DNA of 64,000 nucleotides, from the NCBI GenBank assembly GCA_031769625.1, contig JAUIMM010001418.1:844034-908033 (forward strand), read 5' to 3'. Under the pieces are notes generated by a model. The model saw only the letters and a program-made list of their open reading frames with translations, did no database searches and was not told the DNA's origin. Each line of letters begins with the position of its first letter. Positions within the stretch are counted from its first letter, which is position 1. The position numbers were made by a program, and so were the translations under genes. Of this stretch, positions 39,126 to 50,510 are shown piece after piece. Source of the DNA: Taudactylus pleione. Its lineage: Eukaryota; Chordata; Amphibia; Anura; Myobatrachidae.

Positions 39126-41104
39126 ACTGTGCTGAGTAATGTGATATGTGACACCTGTATATCTGTGTGCTCCTGAGTCTGTATATGGGAGATTGTGCTG
39201 AGTAATGTGATATGTGACACCTGTATATCTGTGTGCTCCTGAGTCTGTATATGGGAGACTGCGCTGAGTAATGTGATATGTGACACCTGTATATCTGTGT
39301 GCTCATCAGTCTGTATATGGGAGACTGTGCTGAGTAATGTGATATGTGACACGTGTATATCTGTGTGCTCCTGAGTCTGTATATGGGAGACTGCGCTGAG
39401 TAATGTGACACCTGTATATCTGTGTGCTCCTGAGTCTGTATATGGGAGACTGCGCTGAGTAATGTGACACCTGTATATCTGTGTGCTCCTGAGTCTGTAT
39501 ATGGGAGACTGTGCTGAGTAATGTGATAGGTGACTCCTGTATCTCTGTGTACTCCTGAGTCTGTATATGAGAGACTGCGTTGAGTAATGTGATGTGTGAC
39601 ACATGTATATCTGTGTGCTCCGGAGTCTGTATATGGGAGACTGCGCTGAGTAATGTAATACGTGACACCTGTATATCTGTGTGCTCCTGAGACAGTATAT
39701 GGGAGACTGCGCTGAGTAATGTGATATGTGACATCTGTATATCTGTGTGCTCCTGAGTCTGTATATGGGAGACTGCGCTGAGTAATGTGATAGGTGACAC
39801 CTGTATATCTGTGTGCTCCTGAGTCTGTATATGGGAGATTGTGCTGAGTAATGTGATATGTGACACCTGTATATCTGTGTGCTCCTGAGTCTGTATATGG
39901 GAGACTGCGCTGAGTAATGTGATATGTGACACCTGTATATCTGTGTGCTCATCAGTCTGTATATGGGAGACTGTGCTGAGTAATGTGATATGTGACACGT
40001 GTATATCTGTGTGCTCCTGAGTCTGTATATGGGAGACTGCGCTGAGTAATGTGACACCTGTATATCTGTGTGCTCTTGAGTCTGTATATGGGAGACTGCG
40101 CTGAGTAATGTGACACCTGTATATCTGTGTGCTCCTGAGTCTGTATATGGGAGACTGTGCTGAGTAATGTGATAGGTGACTCCTGTATCTCTGTGTACTC
40201 CTGAGTCTGTATATGAGAGACTGCGTTGAGTAATGTGATGTGTGACACATGTATATCTGTGTGCTCCGGAGTCTGTATATGGGAGACTGCGCTGAGTAAT
40301 GTAATACGTGACACCTGTATATCTGTGTGCTCCTGAGTCTGTATATGGAGACTGCGCTGACTAATGTGATAGGTGACACCTGTATATCTGTGTGCTCCTG
40401 AGTCTGTATATAGGAGACTGCGCTGAGTAATGTGATATGTGACACCTGTATATCTGTGTGCTCCTGAGTCTGTATATGGGAGACTGCGCTGAGTAATGTG
40501 ATATGTGACACCTGTATATCTGTGTGGTCCTGAGTCTGTATATGGGAGACTGCGCTGAGTAATATGATATGTGACACCTGTATATATGTGTGCTCCTGAG
40601 TCTGTATATGGGAGACTGCGCTGAGTAATGTGATAGGTGACACCTGTATATATGTGTGCACCTGAGTCTGTATATGGGAGACTGCGCTGAGTAATGTGAT
40701 AGGTGACACCTGTATATCTGTGTGCTCCTGAGTCTGTATATGGGAGACTGTGCTAAGTAATGTGATATGTGACACCTGTATATCTGTGTGCTCCTGAGTC
40801 TGTATATGGGAGACTGCGCTGAGTATTGTGACACCTGAATATCTGTGTGCTCCTGAGTCTGTATATGGGAGACTGCGCTGAGTAATGTGATATGTGACAC
40901 CTGTATATCTGTGTGCTCTGAGTCTGTATATGGAGACTGCGCTGAGTAATGTGATATGTGACACCTGTATATCTGTGTGCCCCTGAGTCTGTATATGGAA
41001 GACTGCGCTGAGTAATGTGATATGTGACACCTGTATATCTGTGTGCTCCTGAGTCTGTATATGGGAGACTTCGCTGAGTAATGTGATATGTGACACCTGT
41101 ATAT
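39126..41104. repeat. Mosaic segment with a local 646-bp offset duplication
   Basis: 39,163-39,680 and 39,809-40,326 match at offset 646: the AGATTGTGC monomer, CTCATCAGTC at 39,301 and 39,947, GACTCCTGTATCTC at 39,532 and 40,178, and GTAATACGTG at 39,655 and 40,301. One extra 59-bp-type arrangement carries a private CTCTTGAG near 40,072. From about 40,320 to 41,104 the segment follows 32,107-32,891 at offset 8,213. It is a patchwork of at least three source segments and contains no gene. Confidence 0.78.
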
Positions 41105-44100
41105 CTGTGTGCTCATCAGTCTGTATATGGGAGACTGTGCTGAGTAATGTGATATGTGACACCTGTATATCTGTGTGCTCCTGAGTCTGTATATTTGAGA
41201 CTTCGCTGAGTAATGTGATATGTGACACCTGTATATCTGTGTGCTCATCAGTCTGTATATGGGAGACTGTGCTTAGTAATGTGATATGTGACACGTGTAT
41301 ATCTGTGTGCTCCTGAGTCTGTATATGGGAGACTGCGCTGAGTAATGTGAGAGCTGTATATCTGTGTGCTCCTGACTCTGTATATAGGAGACTGTGCTGA
41401 GTAATGTGACAGCTGTATATCTGTGTGCTCCTGAGTCTGTATATGGGAGACTGCGCTGAGTAATGTGATATGTGACACCTGTATATCTGTGTGCTCCTGA
41501 GTCTGTATATAGGAGACTGCGCTGAGTAATGTGATATGTGACACCTGTATATCTGTGTGCTCCTGAGTCTGTATATGGGAGACTGCGCTGAGTAATGGGA
41601 TATGTGACACCTGTATATCTGTGTGCTCCTGAGTCTGTATATGGGAGACTGCGCTGAGTAATGTGATATGTGACACCTGTGTACCTGTGTGCTCCTGAGT
41701 CTGTATATGGGAGACTGCGCTGAGTAATGTGATATGTGACACCTGTATATCTGTGTGCTCCTGAGTCTGTATATGGGAGACTGCGCTGAGTAATGTGATA
41801 TGTGACACCTGTATATCTGGGTGCTCCTGAGTCTGTATATGGGAGACTGCACTGAGTAATGTGATATGTGACACCTGTATATCTGTGTGCTCCTGAGTCT
41901 GTATATGGGAGACTGCGCTGAGTAATGTGATATGTGACACCTGTATATCTGTGTGCTCCTGAGTCTGTATATGGGAGACTGCGCTGAGTAATGTGATATG
42001 TGACACCTGTATATCTGTGTGCTCCTGAGTCTGTATATGGGAGACTGCGCTGAGTAATGTGATATGTGACACCTGTATATCTGTGTGCTCCTGAGTCTGT
42101 ATATGGGAGACTGTGCTGAGTAATGTGATATGTGACACCTGTATATCTGTGTGCTCCTGAGTCTGTATATAGGAGACTGTGCTGAGTAATGTGAAAAGTG
42201 ACACCTGTATATCTGTGTGCTCCTGAGTCTGTATATGGGAGACTGCGCTGAGTAATGTGATATGTGACACCTGTATATCTGTGTGCTCCTGAGTCTGTAT
42301 ATGGGAGACTGCGCTGAGTAATGTGATATGTGACACCTGTATATCTGTGTGCATCTGAGTCTGTATATGGGAGACAGAGCTGAGTAATGTGATATGTGAC
42401 ACCTGTATATCTGTGTGCTCCTGATTCTGTATATGGGAGATTGCGCTGAGTAATATGATATGTGACACCTGTATATCTGTGTGCTCCTGAGTCTGTATAT
42501 AGGAGACTGTGTTGAGTAATGTGATATGTGACACCTGTATATCTGTGTGCTCCTGAGTCTGTATATAGGAGACTGTGCTGAGTAATGTGATATGTGACAC
42601 CTGTATATCTGTGTGCTCCTGAGCCTGTATATGGGAGACTGCGCTTAGTAATGTGATATGTGACACCTGTATATCTGTGTGCTCCTGAGTCTGTATATAG
42701 GAGACTGCGCTGAGTAATGTGATATGTGACACCTGTATATCTGTGTGCTCCTGAGTCTGTATATGTTAGAATGTGCTGAGTAATGAGATATGTGACACCT
42801 GTATATCTGTCTCCTCCTGACTCTGTATATGGGAGACTGCGCTGAGTAATGTGATATGTGACACCTGTATATCTGTGTGCTCCAGACTCTGTATATGGGA
42901 GGCTGCGCTAAGTAATGTGATATGTGACAACTGTATATCTGTGTGCCCCTGAGTCTGTGTATGGGAGAATGTGCTGAGTAATGTGATATGTGACACCTGT
43001 ATATCTGTGTGCTCCTGAGTCTGTATAGGGGAGACTGCGCTGAGTAATGTGACACCTGTATATCTGTGTGCTCCTGAATCTGTATATGGGAGACTGTGCT
43101 GAGTAATGTGATATGTGACACCTGTATATCTGTGTGCTCCTGAGTCTGTATATGGGAGATTGTGCTGAGTAATGTGATATGTGACACCTGTATATCTGTG
43201 TGCTCCTGAGTCTGTATATGGGAGACTGCGCTGAGTAATGTGATATGTGACACCTGTATATCTGTGTGCTCATCAGTCTGTATATGGGAGACTGTGCTGA
43301 GTAATGTGATATGTGACACGTGTATATCTGTGTGTTCCTGACTCTGTATATGGGAGACTGCGCTGAGTAATGTGACACCTGTATATCTGTGTGCTCCTGA
43401 GTCTGTATATGGGAGACTGCGCTGAGTAATGTGACACCTGTATATCTGTGTGCTCCTGAGTCTGTATATGGGAGACTGTGCTGAGTAATGTGATAGGTGA
43501 CTCCAGTATCTCTGTGTACTCCTGAGTCTGTATATGAGAGACTGCGTTGAGTAATGTGATGTGTGACACATGTATATCTGTGTGCTCCGGAGTCTGTATA
43601 TGGGAGACTGCGCTGAGTAATGTAATACGTGACACCTGTATATCTGTGTGCTCCTGAGACAGTATATGGGAGACTGTGCTGAGTAATGTGATATGTGACA
43701 TCTGTATATCTGTGTGCTCCTGAGTCTGTATATGGGAGACTGCGCTGAGTAATGTGATAGGTGACACCTGTATATCTGTGTGCTCCTGAGTCTGTATATG
43801 GAGACTGCGCTGACTAATGTGATAGGTGACACCTGTATATCTGTGTGCTCCTGAGTCTGTATATAGGAGACTGCGCTGAGTAATGTGATATGTGACACCT
43901 GTATATCTGTGTGCTCCTGAGTCTGTATATGGGAGACTGCGCTGAGTAATGTGATATGTGACACCTGTATATCTGTGTGGTCCTGAGTCTGTATATGGGA
44001 GACTGCGCTGAGTAATGTGATATGTGACACCTGTATATCTGTGTGCTCCTGAGTCTGTATATGGGAGACTGCGCTGAGTAATGTGATAGGTGACACCTGT

Positions 44101-45185
44101 ATATATTTGTGCACCTGAGTCTGTATATGGGAGACTGCGCTGAGTAATGTGATAGGTGACACCTGTATATCTGTGTGCTCCTGAGTCTGTATATGGGAGA
44201 CTGCGCTGAGTAATGTGATATGTGTCACCTGTATAACTGTGTGCTCCTGCGTCTGTATATGGGAGACTGCGCTGAGTAATGTGATATGTGACACCTGTAT
44301 ATCTGTGTGCTCCTGAGTCTGTATATGGGAGACTGCGCTGAGTAATGTGATGTGTGACACCTGTATATCTGTGTGCTCCTGAGTCTGTATATGGGAGACT
44401 GCGCTGAGTAATGTGATATGTGACACATGTATATTTGTGTGCTCATGAGTCTGTATATGGGAGACTGCGCTGAGTAATGTGATATGTGACACATGTATAT
44501 CTGTGTGCTCATGAGTCTGTATATGGGAGACTGCGCTGAGTAATGTGATATGTGACACATGTAAATCTGTGTGCTCCTGAGTCTGTATATGGAGACTGTG
44601 CTGAGTAATGTGATATGTGACACCTGTATATCTGTGTGCTCCTCAGTCTGTATATGGGAGACTGCGCTGAGTAATGTGATATGTGACACCTGTATATCTG
44701 TGTGCTCCTGAGTCTGTATATGGGAGACTGTGCTGACTAATGTGATATGTGACAACTGTATATCTGTGTGCCCCTGAGTCTGTATATGGGAGACTGCGCT
44801 GAGTAATGTGATATGTGACACCTGTATATCTGTGTGCTCCTGAGTCTGTATATGGGAGACTGCGCTGAGTAATGTGATATGTGACACCTGTATATCTGTG
44901 TGCTAATGAGTCTGTACATGGGAGACTGCGCTGAGTAATGTGATATGTGACACCTGTATATCTGTGTGCTCATGAGTCTGTATATGAGAGACTGCGCTGA
45001 GTAATGTGACACCTGTATATCTGTGTGCTCCTGAGTCTGTATATGGGAGACAGTGCTGAGTAATGTGATATGTGACACCTGTATATCTGTGTACACCTGA
45101 GTCTGTATATGGGAGACTGCGTTGAGAAATGTGATGTGTGACACCTGTATATCTGTGTGCTCCTGAGTCTGTATATGGGAGACTG
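41105..45185. repeat. Third copy of the 33.8-37.9 kb segment
   Basis: It matches 33,802-37,882 at a constant offset of 7,303: ATATTTGAGAC (41,194 against 33,891), CTGTCTCCTC (42,807 against 35,504), GTCACC (44,224 against 36,921). The 910-bp unit that is doubled at 19.2 and 32.9 kb is single here. Private differences include CTCCAGTATCTC near 43,502 for CTCCTGTATCTC. Similarity stops near 45,185, where this copy reads GACTGTGCTG and then TATCTTTGTGC. Confidence 0.86.
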
Positions 45186-46300
45186 TGCTGAGTAATGTGA
45201 TATGTGACACCTGTATATCTTTGTGCTCCTGAGTCTGTATATGGGAGACTGCGCTGAGTAATGTGACACCTGTATATCTGTGTGCTCCTGAGTCTGTATA
45301 TGGGAGACTACGCTGAGTAATGTGATATGTGACACCTGTATATCTGTGTGCTCCTGAGTCTGTATATGGGAGACTGCGCTGAGTAATGTGATATGTGACA
45401 CCTGTATATCTGTGTCCTCCTGAGTCTGTATATGGGAGACTACGCTGAGTAATGTGATATGTGACACCTGTATATCTGTGTGCTCCTGAGTCTGTATATG
45501 GAGACTGCGCTGAGTAATATGATATGTGACACCTGTATATCTGTGTGCTCCAGAGTGTGTGCTCCTGAGTCTGTATATGGAGACTGCGCTGAGTAATGTG
45601 ATATGTGACACCTGTATATTTGTGTGCTCCTGAGTCTGTATATGGAGACTGCGCTGAGTAATGTGATATGTGACACCTGTATATCTGTGTGCTCCTGAGT
45701 CTGTATATGGGATACTGCGCTGACTAATGTGACACCTGTATATCTGTCTCCTCCTGACTCTGTATATGGGAGACTGCGCTGAGTAATGTGATATGTGACA
45801 CCTGTATATCTGTGTGCTCCTCAGTCTGTATATAGGAGACTGCGCTGAGTAATATGATATGTGACAACTGTATATCTGTGTGCTCCTGAGTCTGTATATG
45901 GAGACTGCGCTGAGTAATGTGATAGGGGACACCGGTATATCTGTGTGCTCCTGCGTCTGTATATGGGAGACAGTGCTGAGTAATGTGATATGTGACACCT
46001 GTATATCTATGTCCTCCTGAGTCTCTATATGGGAGACTGCGCTGAGAAATGTGATAGGTGACACCTGTATATCTGTGTGCTCCTGAGTCTTTATATGGGA
46101 GACTGCGCTGAGTATTGTGACACCTGTATATCTGTGTGCTCCTGAGTCTGTATATGGGAGACTGCGCTGTGTATTGTGACACCAGAATATCTGTGTGCTC
46201 CTGAGTCTGTATATGGGAGACTGCGCTGAGTAATGTGATATGTGACACAAGTATATCTGTGTGCTCCTGAGTCTGTATATAGGAGACTGCGCTGAGTAAT
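45186..46300. repeat. Start of the diverged right-hand domain
   Basis: Beyond 45,185 the long near-identical blocks end. Monomers here carry many private changes (TACGCTGAG near 45,310 and 45,430, GACACCGG near 45,930, TATTGTGACACC near 46,110, ATATTTG near 45,617) and many 65-bp and 59-bp units. CTGTCTCCTCC near 45,745 is related to the marker used further left. No gene or foreign sequence is seen. Confidence 0.8.
45541..45619. repeat. 79-bp monomer with a 14-bp internal duplication
   Basis: The unit begins CTGTGTGCTCCAGAGT and then repeats GTGTGCTCCTGAGT, a 14-bp tandem duplication with one mismatch, on a 65-bp background. Equivalent 79-bp units lie at 58,005-58,083 and 59,773-59,851. Confidence 0.85.
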
Positions 46301-46850
46301 GTGATAGGTGTCACCTGTATTTCTGTGTGCTCCTGAGTCTGTATATAGGAGACAGAGCTGAGTAATGTGATAGGTGACACCTGTATATCTGTGTGCTCCT
46401 GAGTCTGTATATGGGAGACTGCGCTGAGTAATGTGATATGTGACACCTGTATATCTGTGTGCTCCTGAATCTGTATATGGGAGACTGCGCTGAGTAATGT
46501 GATATGTGACACCTGTATATCTGTGTGCTCCTAAGTCTGTATATGGGAGACTGCGCTGAGTAACGTGATATGTGACACCTGTATATCTGTGTGCTCCTGA
46601 GTCTGTATATAGGAGACAGAGCTGAGTAATGTGATAGGTGACACCTGTATATCTTTGTGCTCCTGAGTCTGTATATGGGAGACTGCGCTGAGTAATGTGA
46701 TATGTGACACCTGTATATCTGTGTGCTCCTGAATCTGTATATGGGAGACTGCGCTGAGTAATGTGATATGTGACACCTGTATATCTGTGTGCTCCTAAGT
46801 CTGTATATGGGAGACTGCGCTGAGTAACGTGATATGTGACACCTGTATAT
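46300..46850. repeat. 264-bp (four-monomer) tandem duplication
   Basis: The monomer with GACAGAGCTG at 46,351 recurs at 46,615, exactly 264 bp later, followed in each case by the same series: GATAGGTGAC, CTGAATCTG, CTAAGTCTG, then TAACGTGAT. A three-monomer version (198 bp) of the spacing appears at 48,123 and 48,321. Confidence 0.8.
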
Positions 46851-47250
46851 CTGTGTGCTCCTGAGTAATGTGACACCTGTATATCTGTGTGCTCCTGAAT
46901 CTGTATATGGGAGACTGTGCTAAGTAATGTGATATGTGACATCTATATATCTGTGTGCCCCTGAGTCTGTATATGGGAGACTGCGCGGAGTATTGTGACA
47001 CCTGTATATCTGTGTGCTCCTGAGTCTGTATATGGGAGACTGCGCTGAGTATTGTGACACCTGTATATCTGTGTGGTCCTGAGTCTGTATATGGGAGACT
47101 GCGCTGAGTATTGTGACACCTGAATATCTGTGTGCTCCTGAGTCTGTATATGGAGACTGTGCTGAGTAATGTGATATGTGACACCTGTATATCTGTGTGC
47201 TCCTGAGTTTGTATATGGGAGACTGCGCTGAGTAATGTGATATGTGACAC
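46560..47250. repeat. Segment repeated at 48,266-48,956 (offset 1,706)
   Basis: The ACAGAGCTG unit, the CTAAGTCTG unit, the 34-bp unit, the GACATCT unit, the GCGCGGAG unit and the ACACCTGAATATC unit occur in the same order and spacing at both places. A further copy lies 4,431 bp away, near 50,990. Confidence 0.8.
46851..46884. repeat. 34-bp truncated monomer, copy 1
   Basis: Relative to a 59-bp unit, 25 bases are lost between the two CTGAGT direct repeats (unit positions 11-16 and 36-41), leaving one CTGAGT followed by AATGTGACACC. The flanking units are also copied at the other three sites, so the four copies probably descend from one deletion. Confidence 0.92.
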
Positions 47251-48265
47251 CTGTATATATGTGTGCTCCTGAGTCTGTATATGGGAGACTGCGCTGAGTA
47301 ATGTAATATGTGACACCTGTATATCTGTGTGCTCCTGAGTCTGTATATGGGAGACTGCGCTAAGTAATATGATATGTGACACCTGTATATCTGTGTGCTC
47401 CTGAGTCTGTATATGGGAGATTGCGCTGAGTAATGTGATATGTGACACCTGTATATCTGTGTGCTCCTGAGTCTGTATATGGGAGACTGTGCTGAGTAAT
47501 GTGATATGTGACACCTGTATATCTGTGTGCCCCTGAGTCTGTATATGGAAACTGCGCTGAGTAATGTAATATGTGACACCTGTATATCTGTGTGCCCCTG
47601 AGTCTGTATATGGGAGACAGTGCTGAGTAATGTGATATGTGAAACCTGTATATCTGTGTGCTCCTGAGTCTGTATATGGGAGACTGCGCTGAGTAATGTG
47701 ATATGTGACACCTGTATATCTGTGTGCTCCTGAGTCTGTATATGGGAGACTGCGCGGAGCATTGTGACACCTGTATATGTGTGTGCTCCTGAGTCTGTAT
47801 ATGGGAGACTGCGCTGAGTATTGTGACACCTGTATATCTGTGTGCTCCTGAGTCTGCATATGGGAGACTGTGCTGAGTAATGTGACACCTGTATATCTGT
47901 GTGCTCCTGAGTCTGTATATGGGAGACTATGCTGAGTGATGTGATATGTGACACCTGTATATCTGTGTGCTCCTGAGTCTGTATATGAGAGACTGCACTG
48001 AGTAATGTGATATGTGACACCTGTATATCTGTGTGCTCCTGAGTCTGTATATAGGAGACTGCGCTGAGTAATGTGATAGGTGTCACCTGTATATCTGTGT
48101 GCTCCTGAGTCTGTATATAGGAGACAGAGCTGAGTAATGTGATAGGTGACACCTGTATATCTGTGTGCTCCTGAGTCTGTATATGGGAGACTGCGCTGAG
48201 TAATGTGATATGTGACACCTGTATATCTGTGTGCTCCTGAATCTGTATATGGGAGACTGCGCTGA
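47251..48265. repeat. Mixed diverged monomers
   Basis: Satellite only. Distinct units include TATGGAAACTGCG near 47,545, GTGAAACCTG near 47,640, GCGCGGAGCATTG near 47,752, CTGCATATG near 47,856 and CTATGCTGAGTGATG near 47,928. Several recur near 50,541-50,730. Confidence 0.75.
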
Positions 48266-48289
48266 GTAACGTGATATGTGACACCTGTA

Positions 48290-49490
48290 TATCTGTGTGC
48301 TCCTGAGTCTGTATATAGGAGACAGAGCTGAGTAATGTGATAGGTGACACCTGTATATCTGTGTGCTCCTGAGTCTGTATATGGGAGACTGCGCTGAGTA
48401 ATGTGATATGTGACACCTGTAGATCTGTGTGCTCCTGAATCTGTATATGGGAGACTGCGCTGAGTAATGTGATATGTGACACCTGTATATCTGTGTGCTC
48501 CTAAGTCTGTATATGGGAGACTGCGCTGACTAACGTGATATGTGACACCTGTATATCTGTGTGCTCCTGAGTAATGTGACACCTGTATATCTGTGTGCTC
48601 CTGAGTCTGTATATGGGAGACTGTGCTAAGTAATGTGATATGTGACATCTGTATATCTGTGTGCCCCTGAGTCTGTATATGGGAGACTGCGCGGAGTATT
48701 GTGACACCTGTATATCTGTGTGCTCCTGAGTCTGTATATGGGAGACTGCGCTGAGTATTGTGACACCTGTATATCTGTGTGGTCCTGAGTCTGTATATGG
48801 GAGACTGCGCTGAGTATTGTGACACCTGAATATCTGTGTGCTCCTGAGTCTGTATATGGAGACTGTGCTGAGTAATGTGATATGTGACACCTGTATATCT
48901 GTGTGCTCCTGAGTTTGTATATGGGAGACTGCGCTGAGTAATGTGATATGTGACACCTGTATATCTGTGTGCTCCTGAGTCTGTATATGGGAGACTGCGC
49001 TGAGTAATGTGATATGTAACACCTGTATATCTGTGTGCTCTGAGTCTTTATATGGAGACTGCGCTGAGTAATGTGATATGTGACACCTGTATATATGTGT
49101 GCTCCTGAGTCTGTATATGGAAACTGCGCTGAGTAATGTAATATGTGACACCTGTATATCTGTGTGCTCCTGAGTCTGTATATGGGAGACTGCGCTAAGT
49201 AATATGATATGTGACACCTGTATATCTGTGTGCTCCTGAATCTGTATATGGGAGATTGCGCTGAGTAATGTGATATGTGACACCTGTATATCTGTGTGCT
49301 CCTGAGTCTGTATATGGGAGACTGCGCTGAGTAATGTGATATGTGACACCTGTATATCTGTGTGCCCCTGAGTCTGTATATGGAAACTGCGCTGAGTAAT
49401 GTAATATGTGACACCTGTATATCTGTGTGCCCCTGAGTCTGTATATGGGAGACTGTGCTGAGTAATGTGATATGTGACACCTGTATATCT
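48290..49490. repeat. ~1.2-kb segment repeated at 51,015-52,215 (offset 2,725)
   Basis: Shared markers at constant offset: the ACAGAGCTG unit (48,321), the 34-bp unit (48,557), GCGCGGAG (48,690), a CTCTGAGTCTTTATATGG unit near 49,038, and TATGGAAACTGC near 49,120. Base differences are more frequent than among the 4-14 kb blocks further left, so this duplication looks older. Confidence 0.8.
48557..48590. repeat. 34-bp truncated monomer, copy 2
   Basis: Same 25-bp loss between CTGAGT repeats as at 46,851; 1,706 bp downstream of copy 1 and 2,725 bp upstream of copy 4, matching the offsets of the surrounding duplicated segments. Confidence 0.92.
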
Positions 49491-50476
49491 GTGTGCCCCT
49501 GAGTCTGTATATGGAAACTGCGCTGAGTAATGTAATATGTGACACCTGTATATCTGTGTGCCCCTGAGTCTGTATATGGGAGACAGTGCTGAGTAATGTG
49601 ATATGTGACACCTGTATATCTGTGTGCTCCTGAGTCTGTATATAGGAGACTGCGCTGAGTAATGTGATAAGTGACACCTGTATATCTGTGTCCTCCTCAG
49701 TCTGTATATGGGAGACTGCGCTGAGTAATGTGATAGGTGACACCTGTATATCTGTGTGCTCCTCAGTCTGTATATGGAGACTGCGCTGAGTAATGTGATA
49801 GGTGACACCTGTATATCTGTGTGCTCCTGAGTCTGTATATGGGAGACTGTGCTGAGTAATGTGATATGTGACACCTATATATATCTGTGTGCCCCTGAGT
49901 CTGTATATGGAAACTGCGCTGAGTAATGTAATATGTGACACCTGTATATCTGTGTGCCCCTGAGTCTGTGTATGGGAGACTGTGCTGAGAAATGTGATAT
50001 GTGACACCTGTATATCTGTGTGCTCCTGAGTCTGTATATAGGAGACTGCGCTGAGTAATGTGATAAGTGACACCTGTATATCTGTGTGCTCCTCAGTCTG
50101 TATATGGGAGACTGCGCTGAGTAATGTGATAGGTGACACCTGTATATCTGTGTGCTCCTCAGTCTGTATATGGAGACTGCGCTGAGTAATGTGATAGGTG
50201 ACACATGTATATCTGTGTGCTCCTGAGTCTGTATATAGGAGACTGAGCTGAGTAATGTGATAGGTGACACCTGTATATCTGTGTGCTCCTGAGTCTGTAT
50301 ATGGGAGACTGCGCTTAGTAATGTGATATGTGACACCTGTATATCTGTGTGCTCCTGAATCTGTATATGGGAGAATGCGCTGAGTAATGTGATATGTGAC
50401 ACCTGTATATCTGTGTGCTCCTAAGTCTGTATATGGGAGACTGCACTGAGTAATGTGATATGTGACACCTGTATAT
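49491..50476. repeat. Mixed diverged monomers with repeated GATAAGTGAC motif
   Basis: Two similar short series run in tandem here: TATGGAAACTGCG, CCCCTGAG, GATAAGTGAC, CTCCTCAGTC (near 49,510-49,780 and 49,905-50,180). A two-base insertion gives CCTATATATATCTG near 49,874. Only satellite is present. Confidence 0.75.
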
Positions 50477-50510
50477 CTGTGTGCTCCTGAGTAATGTGAC
50501 ACCTGTATAT
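50477..50510. repeat. 34-bp truncated monomer, copy 3
   Basis: Same structure as at 46,851. It is followed by a GCGCGGAGTATTG unit as in the other copies, and then by GTATATGTGTG and CTGCATATG units that match 47,776 and 47,856. Confidence 0.92.

Noticed and set aside
45541..45640. Possible insertion of foreign DNA at the irregular unit near 45.55 kb
   Set aside because: The extra bases are a 14-bp duplication of the monomer's own start, so nothing foreign is needed.
46851..46884. 34-bp units as a separate satellite family or attachment site
   Set aside because: They are fully explained by a 25-bp deletion between the CTGAGT direct repeats of the ordinary monomer.
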